This document shows, piece after piece, positions 28,248-35,545 of a DNA stretch of 36,925 nt (position 1 is the first letter of the stretch; each line of letters starts with the position of its first letter). Where the stretch lies: IMG/VR virus record IMGVR_UViG_3300042934_000451, positions 1 to 36,925 of that record; one strand, given 5' to 3'. The translations under genes were made by a program, and so were the position numbers. Source of the DNA: a virus. The notes beneath the pieces were generated by a model. It made no database searches, was not told where the DNA came from, and saw only the letters and a list, made by a program, of their open reading frames with translations.

Positions 28248-28443
28248 CAAGGAGGTCTGGTACAAAAGAAAAGCTGACAGTGAAAACATATGGGAAGTAA
28301 CTGTAAGGCAATATACTAGCAGCAGTTTTGAAGTAGAAAGCTATTCCAGATTTGCGGTGATAGAAAAAATTGAAGAAGCCATGTACAAAAGAGGGGATAA
28401 CCCAAGAGAATATAAATTTATACCGGAAGGGTGTGCATGGTAA
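28237..28443 (+). CDS. Hypothetical 68-residue protein
   Basis: This short mixed alpha-beta protein (EVWYKRKADSENIWEVTVRQ, then SSFEVESYSRFAVIEKIEEA) has an uncertain start. TTG 28237 is the only standard in-frame start before the conserved-looking region, but the clear ribosome site AAGGAGG (28249-28255) lies after it and has no start codon at a normal distance. It may be translated by coupling to the preceding gene, which it overlaps by 11 bases. Confidence 0.5.
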   Translation: MFGDKEVWYKRKADSENIWEVTVRQYTSSSFEVESYSRFAVIEKIEEAMYKRGDNPREYKFIPEGCAW

Positions 28444-28646
28444 TGGAAGAAGATTATGAGTTTTTGATTATTGATACGCTAAAAAATGAAATAGTGATAG
28501 ACCCAGGAATTATTAACAATTCCGAGGAAGCTTTTCTAACACTACTGTATCTCAACACAGGGTTAGAAGAAGATGGGCTATTCCCTAGCTTTCAGATGGT
28601 GTCAAGGAAGAAAAGCTTATTAAAAACATTAGGAGGCGTTGTATGA
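28437..28646 (+). CDS. Hypothetical 69-residue acidic protein
   Basis: Starts at ATG 28437 (GGAAGGG five bases upstream) and overlaps both neighbours. The strand-rich start (YEFLIIDTLKNEIVIDPGII) and short helix EEAFLTLLYLNTGL were not recognised. Tight overlaps on both sides (ATG inside the previous stop, ATGA with the next gene) indicate coupled translation. Confidence 0.55.
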   Translation: MVMEEDYEFLIIDTLKNEIVIDPGIINNSEEAFLTLLYLNTGLEEDGLFPSFQMVSRKKSLLKTLGGVV

Positions 28647-29047
28647 AAGGTAAACAGTTAACGGTCAAAGAGATTAAAAATTCTCCAATCTTTACTAAAG
28701 TTATTGTTGAAGATTTTACAAGAGGCACTGCACAACTTTGTGTTATTGGTTACACCGAAGATTGCGAACACGTAACTATTGATAATACAGGAGCAAGACG
28801 AATTGTTGTTGACGATCACCGAATAGGGTATTTTGAAGACATTGAAACTTTATGTAAAGATGGTATGCACAAACCAACAAGTGCTAGACCAAGAGGAACA
28901 GACGCAGCACAGTTAATCACAATTATAGAAACAAAAAGCTTAAGAGGAACAGGTGTTACCGAGTCCGACCCATGCAGAGAAGTCATACAGTATTGGGATT
29001 TAGACGGAAATCTTCTGGCTGAAAAAGACCCATATGAACGTAGTTAA
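28643..29047 (+). CDS. Hypothetical 134-residue early protein
   Basis: This gene was not recognised. It overlaps the previous gene by ATGA, with GGAGG before the start. The N-terminal half is beta-rich with several Asp/Glu (VIVEDFTRGTAQLCVIGYTE, then VTIDNTGARRIVVDDH). The end carries DLDGNLLAEKDPYERS, a short motif seen at the ends of various small phage proteins. Unknown function. Confidence 0.62.
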   Translation: MKGKQLTVKEIKNSPIFTKVIVEDFTRGTAQLCVIGYTEDCEHVTIDNTGARRIVVDDHRIGYFEDIETLCKDGMHKPTSARPRGTDAAQLITIIETKSLRGTGVTESDPCREVIQYWDLDGNLLAEKDPYERS

Positions 29048-29123
29048 AGAAATTGGTTTAGCTTTAATAATCTTAGTAGCTATTATATTAACATTTTTAC
29101 CATATTGCATGATCGTGGGGTGA
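29034..29123 (+). CDS. Possible 29-residue single-helix membrane peptide
   Basis: Starts at ATG 29034 inside the end of the preceding gene and stops at TGA 29121-29123. After a short KEIG start it is one hydrophobic helix (LALIILVAIILTFLPYCMIV). The ribosome site is weak, so expression would rely on coupling to the upstream gene. Phages often carry such tiny membrane peptides, but the evidence is thin. Confidence 0.4.
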   Translation: MNVVKEIGLALIILVAIILTFLPYCMIVG

Positions 29124-29127
29124 TGAT

Positions 29128-29295
29128 TTGAAGCGACTTGAATCTCCAAACAGGCGGCAAAAGATATTGATTTCATCAAGAAATCTTAATCCAAAAGATT
29201 GGGTGATTGAAAGCGAAAGTAAGGACGTGCTAATGATACAAAGCAAGCGTAATAAGATGCAGAAAAGACCAATTTATAAGGCGGTGATTGAATGA
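29128..29295 (+). CDS. Small basic protein, DUF6906-like
   Basis: The protein has 55 residues. The pattern RRQKILISSRNLNPKDWVIE, followed by short strands and basic residues, matches a small family widespread in clostridial phages (R/K-x-Q-K-x-x-I...LNPxNW-x-V). The start is TTG 29128 behind GGGGTGATGA. Its stop overlaps the next start (ATGA). The function is unknown. Confidence 0.62.
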   Translation: MKRLESPNRRQKILISSRNLNPKDWVIESESKDVLMIQSKRNKMQKRPIYKAVIE

Positions 29296-29435
29296 CACAT
29301 TGGATTATTTTAATGTGGATGTGGCTTATAGGGATGATTACAGGTGGTTTAATATACCACTGGGTACAGTTAGGCAAGAGAAGGATTATCGGAGAAAAAT
29401 CAAAAGAAAATGCACCCACAAACGCCAATAAGTAG
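29292..29435 (+). CDS. Small membrane protein (47 residues)
   Basis: Starts at ATG 29292 in ATGA overlap with the previous gene, with GGCGGTGA upstream, and ends at TAG 29433-29435. One membrane helix (WIILMWMWLIGMITGGLIYHW) is followed by a basic, then polar tail (GKRRIIGEKSKENAP). The helix and positive tail suggest a membrane protein with the C-terminus inside. The role is unknown. Confidence 0.55.
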   Translation: MTHWIILMWMWLIGMITGGLIYHWVQLGKRRIIGEKSKENAPTNANK

Positions 29436-29489
29436 GTGCAACTATTTAAAATTTCATGTGAATTATATCACGAAAGGGGATAGTAGTCA

Positions 29490-30419
29490 ATGATAGCAAA
29501 AAAATTAGTTAGTACAAAAGATATGCCAGAAGAAGAATGGCTTAAATGGAGAAAAAAAGGTATAGGCGGCAGCGAGGCGGCAACGATAGCAGGGTTAAAC
29601 CCATGGAGCAGCACATTAAAAGTATATATAGATAAAATCAATGAAGAAGCTGTAGAGCATCAAGATAACGAGTGTATGAGAGTAGGCAGAGACTTAGAAG
29701 ATTACGTTGCAAGAAGGTTTGAAGAAGCTACAGGTAAAAAAGTAAGAAAGGTTAATTACCTACTACAACACCGGGAACATGAATTTATGCTTGCAAATCT
29801 TGATAGGGATATAGTCGGAGAAGAAGCCTTTCTGGAATGCAAGACAACCGGTAGCTATTCGAAAAGTGACTGGGAAGAAGGAGTCCCTTTACACTATGAA
29901 ATTCAGTGTTTGCATTATATGTCGGTTACGGGTTGTACGCATTGTTACATAGCGGTGCTTATCGGAAATGAAAAGTTTATATGGCACAAGATTGAACGAG
30001 ATGAAGATACAATAAATAACCTTATTAAAATTGAGAAGGATTTTTGGGAAAACAATATATTGGCAAATGTACCTCCTTCACCAGATGGCACAGATCAATA
30101 CTCTGAAATGCTTAAAGACAAATATAGTAGCAGTATTACAAGCACTATTGAACTTAAGAGTATTTTCGAACAGAAGCTTAAAAGACGTGATGAATTGATT
30201 GAGCTTATAGATGGGATGGAAACAGAAAAGAAGCAAATCGACCAAGAAATACAGGTAGAAATGGAGGAAAATGATCGGGCTATATTAGGAGACAGAGTAA
30301 TCACTTGGAAGTCGCAAAATAGAGCCACAGTTGACTCAAAGAGATTAAAAGAAGAACAACCAGACATTTATAAAGCCTACAGTAAAACGAGCACTAGTAG
30401 ACCATTTAAAGTTAAATAA
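29490..30419 (+). CDS. YqaJ-type phage exonuclease
   Basis: The protein has 309 residues and is the 5'-3' exonuclease partner of the RecT annealing protein. The nuclease core is visible: WRKKGIGGSEAATIAGLNPW near residue 22, the metal Asp in FMLANLDRDIVG (near 110) and the LECKTTG motif (near 123), followed by the YEIQCLHYMSVTG helix. The C-terminal 100 residues form a charged helical tail (ELIDGMETEKKQIDQEIQ). The start is ATG 29490 behind AAAGGGG. It lies 18 bases before recT. Confidence 0.92.
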   Translation: MIAKKLVSTKDMPEEEWLKWRKKGIGGSEAATIAGLNPWSSTLKVYIDKINEEAVEHQDNECMRVGRDLEDYVARRFEEATGKKVRKVNYLLQHREHEFMLANLDRDIVGEEAFLECKTTGSYSKSDWEEGVPLHYEIQCLHYMSVTGCTHCYIAVLIGNEKFIWHKIERDEDTINNLIKIEKDFWENNILANVPPSPDGTDQYSEMLKDKYSSSITSTIELKSIFEQKLKRRDELIELIDGMETEKKQIDQEIQVEMEENDRAILGDRVITWKSQNRATVDSKRLKEEQPDIYKAYSKTSTSRPFKVK

Positions 30420-30437
30420 TAGGAGGTATTAAAATTT

Positions 30438-31241
30438 ATGGATAATAAAGCAAAAAACTCATTACAAGCAAAGGCAACAGGAGAATTAAAAATAAGTCCA
30501 CAAAAGGGTATGCAACAAATGATGAAGGCTATGGAAAAGGAGATAGCGGCAGCTTTGCCAAGCATGGTATCAAGCGAGAGATTTCAAAGGGTAGCATTAA
30601 CCGCATTTTCAAGCAATGTCAAGCTGCAACAATGTGATGCCAAGAGCTTTATAGGGGCGATGATGCAAAGTGCTCAATTGGGGTTGGAGCCTAATACACC
30701 ATTAGGACAGAGCTATTTAATCCCATATGGGACACAAGTACAGTTCCAAGTGGGATATAAAGGCATGATAGAGCTTGCACAGCGCAGCGGAGAAATTAAG
30801 ACTATATATGCTCATGAGGTAAGAGAAAATGATGAATTTGAAATGGATTATGGGTTAGATCAGAAGCTTATCCATAAGCCGCTGCTTAAGGGTGATAGAG
30901 GCGAAGTTATAGGGTATTACGCTGTGTATCATACAAAAAATGGAGGCTATAGTTTTGCATTTATGACCAAGGATGAAGTTTATGATTTTGCTAAGAAGAA
31001 ATCAAAGACTTTCAATAATGGCCCATGGCAAACAGATTTTGACGCAATGGCTAAAAAGACAGTTGTTAAGCAGCTTTTGAAATATGCCCCAATCAGCATA
31101 GAGCTACAACGCAACATATCAGCTGACAGCACTATTAAGACTAAGATAGATACTGATATGACTATCGTAGAGGATGAAACGGAGTATATTGATACGACAG
31201 CTCATGAAGAGGAAACGGAGTCAGAAGTATTGCAACAATAA
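30438..31241 (+). CDS. recT: RecT single-strand annealing protein
   Basis: The protein has 267 residues and anneals complementary single strands produced by the adjacent exonuclease. Family landmarks are LQQCDAKSFIGAMMQSAQLG, then EPNTPLGQSYLIPYGTQVQ, QVGYKGMIELAQRSGEI and the later GPWQTDFDAMAKKTVVKQLL. The acidic tail is typical. The start is ATG 30438 with AGGAGG at 30421-30426. The pair forms the phage's recombination module, aided by the ssb product. Confidence 0.95.
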   Translation: MDNKAKNSLQAKATGELKISPQKGMQQMMKAMEKEIAAALPSMVSSERFQRVALTAFSSNVKLQQCDAKSFIGAMMQSAQLGLEPNTPLGQSYLIPYGTQVQFQVGYKGMIELAQRSGEIKTIYAHEVRENDEFEMDYGLDQKLIHKPLLKGDRGEVIGYYAVYHTKNGGYSFAFMTKDEVYDFAKKKSKTFNNGPWQTDFDAMAKKTVVKQLLKYAPISIELQRNISADSTIKTKIDTDMTIVEDETEYIDTTAHEEETESEVLQQ

Positions 31242-31291
31242 TATCAATAGGGATTGATTTCTATCTTGACTAATAAAAGTAGGTGATAAAC

Positions 31292-32158
31292 TTGGCAAGG
31301 CCAAAAAAGGACGGACTAGAATACTTCCCCTTGGATGTTTCCGCAGGGATCGATGATGAAATAGAACTACTTGAAGCTGAATATGGCCTTGAAGGTTTTT
31401 CTATATTCATCAAGCTTTTACAGAAGATTTATAAAAATAATTATTATTTGGAATGGACAGATAAAGAACAGCTACAGTTCTCTAAAAGAGTCAACACAGA
31501 CGCCGAAAAGGTTAATCTCATAATAAGCTCGTGCCTAAAATGGGGCTTACTTAATAGCAAGCTTTTTGAACATTACAACATATTGACCTCTCACGGAATA
31601 CAAGAGCGGTTCTTGCTAGCTATAGGGAGAAGAACATCATATAAAATCTACAAAGAGTATCTATTGATGACGGATGAAGAAATGAAACCATACAAAAATA
31701 TAGTTTTGCTTACAAAAACCCTAGTTAATGTAAGCAAAACCCCCTTTAATGTTGACATTAATCCCCAAAGTAAAGTAAAGGAAATAGAAAGTAAAGTAAA
31801 TAGAGAGGAAATAGAAAGTAGTAATAATACTGCTGCTATCCAACAAAAACTTGAACATTGTTTTGGAAGATTAATAAGTCCTTATGAATTAGATGAAATA
31901 TGTAGCTACTTGAAAAACAATATTCAATTGGAATTAATAGAGAAATCAATAGAAGTTGCAGCAGATAAAGGTGTTAGGGATATCAAGTATATCAAGAAAA
32001 TACTTGATAGGTGTTTAGAGAAAAACATATTAACGCTTGAACAGTATGAAATAGATCAACAAGACTTCATAAATAAGATTAAAAACAAATCTTCTTCACA
32101 AAACCAAGAAAGCGAGCCAACAACAGATGCTATGAAGAAGTTTTTAGAAGGGGGATAA
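31292..32158 (+). CDS. Replication initiation protein (Lin1244/Lin1753-like N-domain plus DnaD-like C-domain)
   Basis: The protein has 288 residues. The N-terminal winged-helix region (ARPKKDGLEYFPLDV, then IELLEAEYGLEGFSIFIKLL) matches the DUF4373/Lin1244 type. The C-terminal half (CFGRLISPYELDEICSYLKN and on) is DnaD-like. The two are joined by a low-complexity linker whose DNA contains dyads and iterons (31703-31820), a likely origin as in lambda O. TTG 31292 was chosen because AGGTGAT precedes it by five bases. The gene leads into the helicase loader gene. Confidence 0.85.
   Translation: MARPKKDGLEYFPLDVSAGIDDEIELLEAEYGLEGFSIFIKLLQKIYKNNYYLEWTDKEQLQFSKRVNTDAEKVNLIISSCLKWGLLNSKLFEHYNILTSHGIQERFLLAIGRRTSYKIYKEYLLMTDEEMKPYKNIVLLTKTLVNVSKTPFNVDINPQSKVKEIESKVNREEIESSNNTAAIQQKLEHCFGRLISPYELDEICSYLKNNIQLELIEKSIEVAADKGVRDIKYIKKILDRCLEKNILTLEQYEIDQQDFINKIKNKSSSQNQESEPTTDAMKKFLEGG
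31703..31820. other. Candidate replication origin inside the dnaD-like gene
   Basis: In order: a perfect 11-bp inverted repeat, GTTTTGCTTAC (31703-31713) with GTAAGCAAAAC (31730-31740); a 7-bp palindrome TTAATGT/ACATTAA (31746-31761); two exact 13-bp copies of AAAGTAAAGTAAA (31767, 31788); and two exact 14-bp copies of GGAAATAGAAAGTA (31780, 31807). They code for the interdomain linker. Phage origins often sit inside the initiator gene. Confidence 0.55.
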
Positions 32159-32159
32159 A

Positions 32160-32822
32160 ATGACTCAAGAAGAATGCAAAGATATTTTAGTGATGTTCAA
32201 GGCTTGCTATCCTAATTTCAAATTAGAAATTGGTTCCAATGATTCAAAGTTTTGGTTTGCTAATTTATTAGATTTAGATTTTGAAAAAGCTATGATAGCG
32301 GCACAGCAGCTAACTAAAACATCAAAATGGCCTCCATCAATAGCAGAAATCAGAGCTGCATACACAGAACTATTATTGCCTGATCTGGTAGATGCAGAGC
32401 AAGCTTGGGGGATAGTAATGTCGGCTATCACAAAGTATGGGGGTATATATTCGTCAAGTGAAGCATTTGAATCACTCCCACGGCAAGTACAAGAGGCTGT
32501 AAAGTGGATTGGTGGCATTAAGGCAATATGCAACGCAGAGAATCCAGAAGTGATTAGAGGGCAATTTATACGCACTATGCAAGCTGTAAACACCAGGGTT
32601 ACTAAAGAGTTGGCTCTAGGTGTAAAGCTTGGAAATCAGATTGACAACCTAAGATTGGCACTAAAAAGACAAGAAGAAACAATGAAGCTTGAAAATAAGC
32701 CAGATGCTAAACAAATAGCACAGTGGCCTGATGTTGGTCCGGAAGAAATAGACTTTAACATCAGCCAATGCGATTTACTTAGAAGCTTGGCTAGATCGGC
32801 GGTTAAAAAAGATGAAGTATAA
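32160..32822 (+). CDS. Helicase loader/inhibitor, G39P-like
   Basis: The protein has 220 residues. The N-terminal 70 residues have the G39P-like pattern (ECKDILVMFKACYPNFK, then KFWFANLLDLDFEKAMIAAQ, KTSKWPPSIAEIRAAY), a fold that loads replicative helicase on phage origins. The C-terminal part is helical and polar and may contact the helicase or initiator. It starts one base after the dnaD-like stop behind GAAGGGGG. No helicase gene is seen, so the host DnaB-type helicase is the likely partner. Confidence 0.8.
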   Translation: MTQEECKDILVMFKACYPNFKLEIGSNDSKFWFANLLDLDFEKAMIAAQQLTKTSKWPPSIAEIRAAYTELLLPDLVDAEQAWGIVMSAITKYGGIYSSSEAFESLPRQVQEAVKWIGGIKAICNAENPEVIRGQFIRTMQAVNTRVTKELALGVKLGNQIDNLRLALKRQEETMKLENKPDAKQIAQWPDVGPEEIDFNISQCDLLRSLARSAVKKDEV

Positions 32823-32943
32823 GCCGTACAGAGACACAGTTAAGGCACAGGCTAAGAAGGAGAGGAAGAGGGAAGATGCCAATAAGATTTGTAATACCGG
32901 GAGAACCCAAGGGCAAAGGCAGACCAAGGATATTTCAAAATAA
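32812..32943 (+). CDS. Possible 43-residue basic protein overlapping rusA start
   Basis: The reading frame (MKYKPYRDTVKAQAKKERKR and on) bridges the 53-base gap between the loader and rusA and overlaps rusA by 68 bases. The ribosome site (AAAAAAG) is weak. The first 25 residues look protein-like, while the overlap with rusA is less convincing. A tiny coupled gene is possible. Confidence 0.3.
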   Translation: MKYKPYRDTVKAQAKKERKREDANKICNTGRTQGQRQTKDISK

Positions 32944-33307
32944 GCGTACGGGTAAGAGCCAGGCTATAACGCCAGCAGACACATTAAGCTATGAGAACCT
33001 TGTGAGGTGGATATATCAAAACACCGAAGGAGCACAGAAGATAGATGACGAGATCGAGGCAAGAATAGTATGCATGTACGGGATACCAAAAAGCATGACA
33101 AAGAAAAATAGGCAGCTAGTAGACGAAGGTAAGCTACATCCTACTAAAAAGCCTGACCTAGACAATGTGGCTAAAATCATACTAGACAGCCTAAATAATA
33201 TAGCCTACCACGATGACAGCCAAGTAGTAAAACTGACAGTAGAGAAGCATTACAGCGATAATCCAAGGGTTGAAGTCACACTATATGAAACGGAGTGGAA
33301 TAAATGA
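32876..33307 (+). CDS. rusA: RusA-type Holliday junction resolvase
   Basis: The protein has 143 residues and cuts four-way junctions formed in phage recombination or replication. The N-terminus FVIPGEPKGKGRPRIFQN and the conserved acidic set KPDLDNVAKIILDSLN, then YHDDSQVVKL, give the catalytic Asp cluster, with Lys nearby. ATG 32876 is preceded by AGGAAGAGGGAAG. It is followed, with ATGA overlap, by a small gene. Confidence 0.93.
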   Translation: MPIRFVIPGEPKGKGRPRIFQNKRTGKSQAITPADTLSYENLVRWIYQNTEGAQKIDDEIEARIVCMYGIPKSMTKKNRQLVDEGKLHPTKKPDLDNVAKIILDSLNNIAYHDDSQVVKLTVEKHYSDNPRVEVTLYETEWNK

Positions 33308-33549
33308 CGATATGTGGTAAGCATGACGGCATACTTGAAAGAGTTAAAAAAATAGAAAAAATGATGAGAAGATATGACAGCCTAGATGAAAGTGAATTGC
33401 GTGATCTAGTTAGTGATATAGAGTTTGAGGTTGGATATATAGAGGATGATGCAGAACAGGCTAAGGTTATGGGGCAAAAGATGGAAGATAGGTTATCAAA
33501 ATATAGAAATGCAATAGAGGGATTGGGGTTCGGAAGAATAATAGAATAA
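33304..33549 (+). CDS. Hypothetical 81-residue coiled-coil protein
   Basis: Starts in ATGA overlap with rusA. The sequence is almost fully helical and charged (ILERVKKIEKMMRRYDSLDE, then DIEFEVGYIEDDAEQAKVMG), suggesting a coiled coil of two helices. It was not recognised. Overlap indicates co-translation with the resolvase. Confidence 0.62.
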   Translation: MTICGKHDGILERVKKIEKMMRRYDSLDESELRDLVSDIEFEVGYIEDDAEQAKVMGQKMEDRLSKYRNAIEGLGFGRIIE

Positions 33550-33581
33550 AAACAATTTTTTATAACGTTGGGAGGCGTGAG

Positions 33582-34010
33582 ATGGGCGTAACAATATGCA
33601 GTAAAAACAAAAGCATTGATTTAGGATATTTTGGATTCAACTTCCTCAGAACAAAAGTTGCTGATCTGGCAGGCGAAGACATTGGAGAACATTATCGAAA
33701 ACTTAACACAGCACCTTATTTCGGAGAAGAGAAAAGAGAAAGATTCTTTGAAGAGTATAACAAAAAAACGAATGAACTTGATGAAAAATACAAAGGAGAA
33801 ATGAATTGCGTTTTGCATTTTATTTATGCTAGTGACTGTGACGCAGAGATGGGGCCGGATGTATGCGAAAAAATATATGAAACAATTAAAGATTACGATG
33901 ATGATGTGCTATACGGGTATAGTGGAAGACTGGATTGTGCAAAGTTTAAAGATTTTAAAGAGATTGTAAGAGACTGCATTGAAAATAATTGCAGCATGAC
34001 ATGGAGTTAA
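33582..34010 (+). CDS. Hypothetical 142-residue protein
   Basis: Starts at ATG 33582 behind GGGAGG. N-terminal GVTICSKNKSIDLGYFGFN is followed by a charged helical middle and VLHFIYASDCDAEMGPDVCE, ending with DYDDDVLYGYSGRLDCAKFK. It is acidic and contains five Cys but no clear metal-binding spacing. It looks like a conserved phage protein of unknown role. No enzyme motif is visible. Confidence 0.65.
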   Translation: MGVTICSKNKSIDLGYFGFNFLRTKVADLAGEDIGEHYRKLNTAPYFGEEKRERFFEEYNKKTNELDEKYKGEMNCVLHFIYASDCDAEMGPDVCEKIYETIKDYDDDVLYGYSGRLDCAKFKDFKEIVRDCIENNCSMTWS

Positions 34011-34036
34011 CAAAGTTGAGTTAAGGAGGTATTAGT

Positions 34037-34363
34037 ATGGCAAAGGTAAATGCTGAACTTTATGAGTTTTTAAGAGAACAGGCAATGGAAACTGGAATGT
34101 ATTATGACGAAAAGCGGAAAGAACTTATAGCTTATGTGCATGTATATTTTTTTAACCTTGAAGATTTAGTAAATGCATTAGGAGGATCGTATTATTTCGA
34201 TGAAGGCGGAAGAGAAGTAACGATGTTCAAAGACACTATCTGCATAGAGCTCCAAGACATATTTGAGTCTCAAGGAAACTGCATTCTTGATTATAAAAAA
34301 TGCTTCAGTGAAGACAATTTAAAGAATTATGAAGAGTATTTAAAGGCTGAAGCGGATAAATAA
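34037..34363 (+). CDS. Hypothetical 108-residue protein
   Basis: Starts at ATG 34037 behind AAGGAGG (34022-34028). Soluble, acidic, mixed fold (LYEFLREQAMETGMYYDEKR, then HVYFFNLEDLVNALGGSYYF, CIELQDIFESQGNCI). The family was not recognised. It is one of a run of early genes of unknown role between rusA and the methylase. Confidence 0.62.
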   Translation: MAKVNAELYEFLREQAMETGMYYDEKRKELIAYVHVYFFNLEDLVNALGGSYYFDEGGREVTMFKDTICIELQDIFESQGNCILDYKKCFSEDNLKNYEEYLKAEADK

Positions 34364-34391
34364 AAGTGATTTTTGTTGAGGAGTGATAAGG

Positions 34392-34826
34392 ATGGCAACG
34401 GACAAAGAAATAGTTGATAGATGTGAAAAGGCTAATCAGCTTATACAGCTCATTGCTAATACGGATAGAAGGTTTTTCTATTGTAAACTTACAGATAACA
34501 TAGCAAGTCTAGAGGTTGCTGACAAGAATAAGATTGTTCTAATTGACGATTATTCAAGAAAAAAGGTTGATATAAACAAAGAATATAGTGAATGGCAAGG
34601 GTTTAGTCATGGAGGCACATTGCATAGATTTGTTTATGCATTAGGGCAATGGGTTAAAGGTAATGACGAGTTCTTTTACAATATGTATTCAACAACATGG
34701 GCTTATACAATGGATGGTATGTGCAGCATAGTAGAAAAATCAAGAGACCTCGGCATGATACCGGAGGATGAAGAAACATTTAAAGAGTTCTACGAAAAGC
34801 AAAGCAGTAAAGGGTATGTATATTAA
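34392..34826 (+). CDS. Hypothetical 144-residue protein
   Basis: ATG 34392 was chosen with GAGGAG (34379-34384) upstream; GTG 34383 is too close to that site. It is soluble with several aromatic residues (ANTDRRFFYCKLTDNIASLE, then FSHGGTLHRFVYALGQWVKG, FFYNMYSTTWAYTMDGM). No known motif was recognised. Position in the early operon suggests a host-takeover or metabolic role, which the sequence does not prove. Confidence 0.6.
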   Translation: MATDKEIVDRCEKANQLIQLIANTDRRFFYCKLTDNIASLEVADKNKIVLIDDYSRKKVDINKEYSEWQGFSHGGTLHRFVYALGQWVKGNDEFFYNMYSTTWAYTMDGMCSIVEKSRDLGMIPEDEETFKEFYEKQSSKGYVY

Positions 34827-34854
34827 CAAAATAATGATTTATGAGGTGGTTTAA

Positions 34855-35007
34855 GTGACAAACGGAGATAGAATACGGCAAATGACAAATGAGGAACTAG
34901 CATCATTCATCTTCAATGCTATCGAAAATACAGAATGGGATGAAGATGGAAACAATAATTTTGAGGATAACTGGAATGAGTGGCTGGATAAAGAGGAGTC
35001 AACATGA
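34855..35007 (+). CDS. Small acidic protein of the 'DRIRxMTxEELA' type
   Basis: The protein has 50 residues, starts at GTG 34855 with GAGGTGG upstream and stops at TGA 35005-35007, overlapping the next start. The segment NGDRIRQMTNEELASFIF is a recurrent beginning of small phage proteins in Clostridia, followed here by an acidic part ending EWLDKEEST. Unknown function. Confidence 0.65.
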   Translation: MTNGDRIRQMTNEELASFIFNAIENTEWDEDGNNNFEDNWNEWLDKEEST

Positions 35008-35234
35008 GAATTGTATCAGATGATGGATTTTTTAATAAAGACCTGCATCATAAGTATGTCATGGTTATTACCGCAAAAGGAACATATAAAGGCATAGTGA
35101 CGGAAGCGTTTGAGGAAGTGATATCAGTACAGATTGATGATGAAGAAAGGAAAACGCTGCTAGTTGATATTGACGATTTAAAGGCTTGCAGAGCAGCGGT
35201 TTTAGTATTAGGCAGATGTTATTTAATAAAATAA
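35004..35234 (+). CDS. Hypothetical 76-residue beta-rich protein
   Basis: Starts at ATG 35004 overlapping the previous stop, with AGAGGAG before it. The strand pattern YVMVITAKGTYKGIVTEAFE, then EVISVQIDDEERKTLLVDID, resembles a small Sm-like or SH3-like barrel ('G-x-Y-x-G-x-V' turn), but this is only a pattern impression. The function is unknown. Confidence 0.6.
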   Translation: MRIVSDDGFFNKDLHHKYVMVITAKGTYKGIVTEAFEEVISVQIDDEERKTLLVDIDDLKACRAAVLVLGRCYLIK

Positions 35235-35261
35235 TTTATTTATTAGAATGGGGGTTGTGAA

Positions 35262-35510
35262 ATGAAGTATTATGTATATCAACATATTTATAAAGATGCT
35301 AATAAGAAAAGAGATGTGCAAATTTTGGATGTAGCAGGTCTTGGTTCGATGGGATTTCATCAAGAAGAAGTGAAAGAAAGAGGACATTCATTTACTATTT
35401 CATATCCATTTGGAACTCTTGCAGTTAGTGAACGTAACACTAAAAAAGAATCTGAGGATATGGTTAATTTATTAGTATTACAAAATAAGGAGAATATAAT
35501 CGTTATCTAA
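35262..35510 (+). CDS. Hypothetical 82-residue protein
   Basis: Starts at ATG 35262 behind GGGGGTTG. The N-terminus is Tyr/Lys-rich (YYVYQHIYKDANKKRDVQIL), followed by GLGSMGFHQEEVKERGHSFT and TISYPFGTLAVSERNTKKES. The family was not recognised. Its leader (35236-35247) is nearly repeated before the methylase gene, suggesting cassette-like insertion of genes here. Confidence 0.58.
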   Translation: MKYYVYQHIYKDANKKRDVQILDVAGLGSMGFHQEEVKERGHSFTISYPFGTLAVSERNTKKESEDMVNLLVLQNKENIIVI

Positions 35511-35545
35511 TAAAATTAGTTATTTATTAGATAGGGGGTGTAGGT

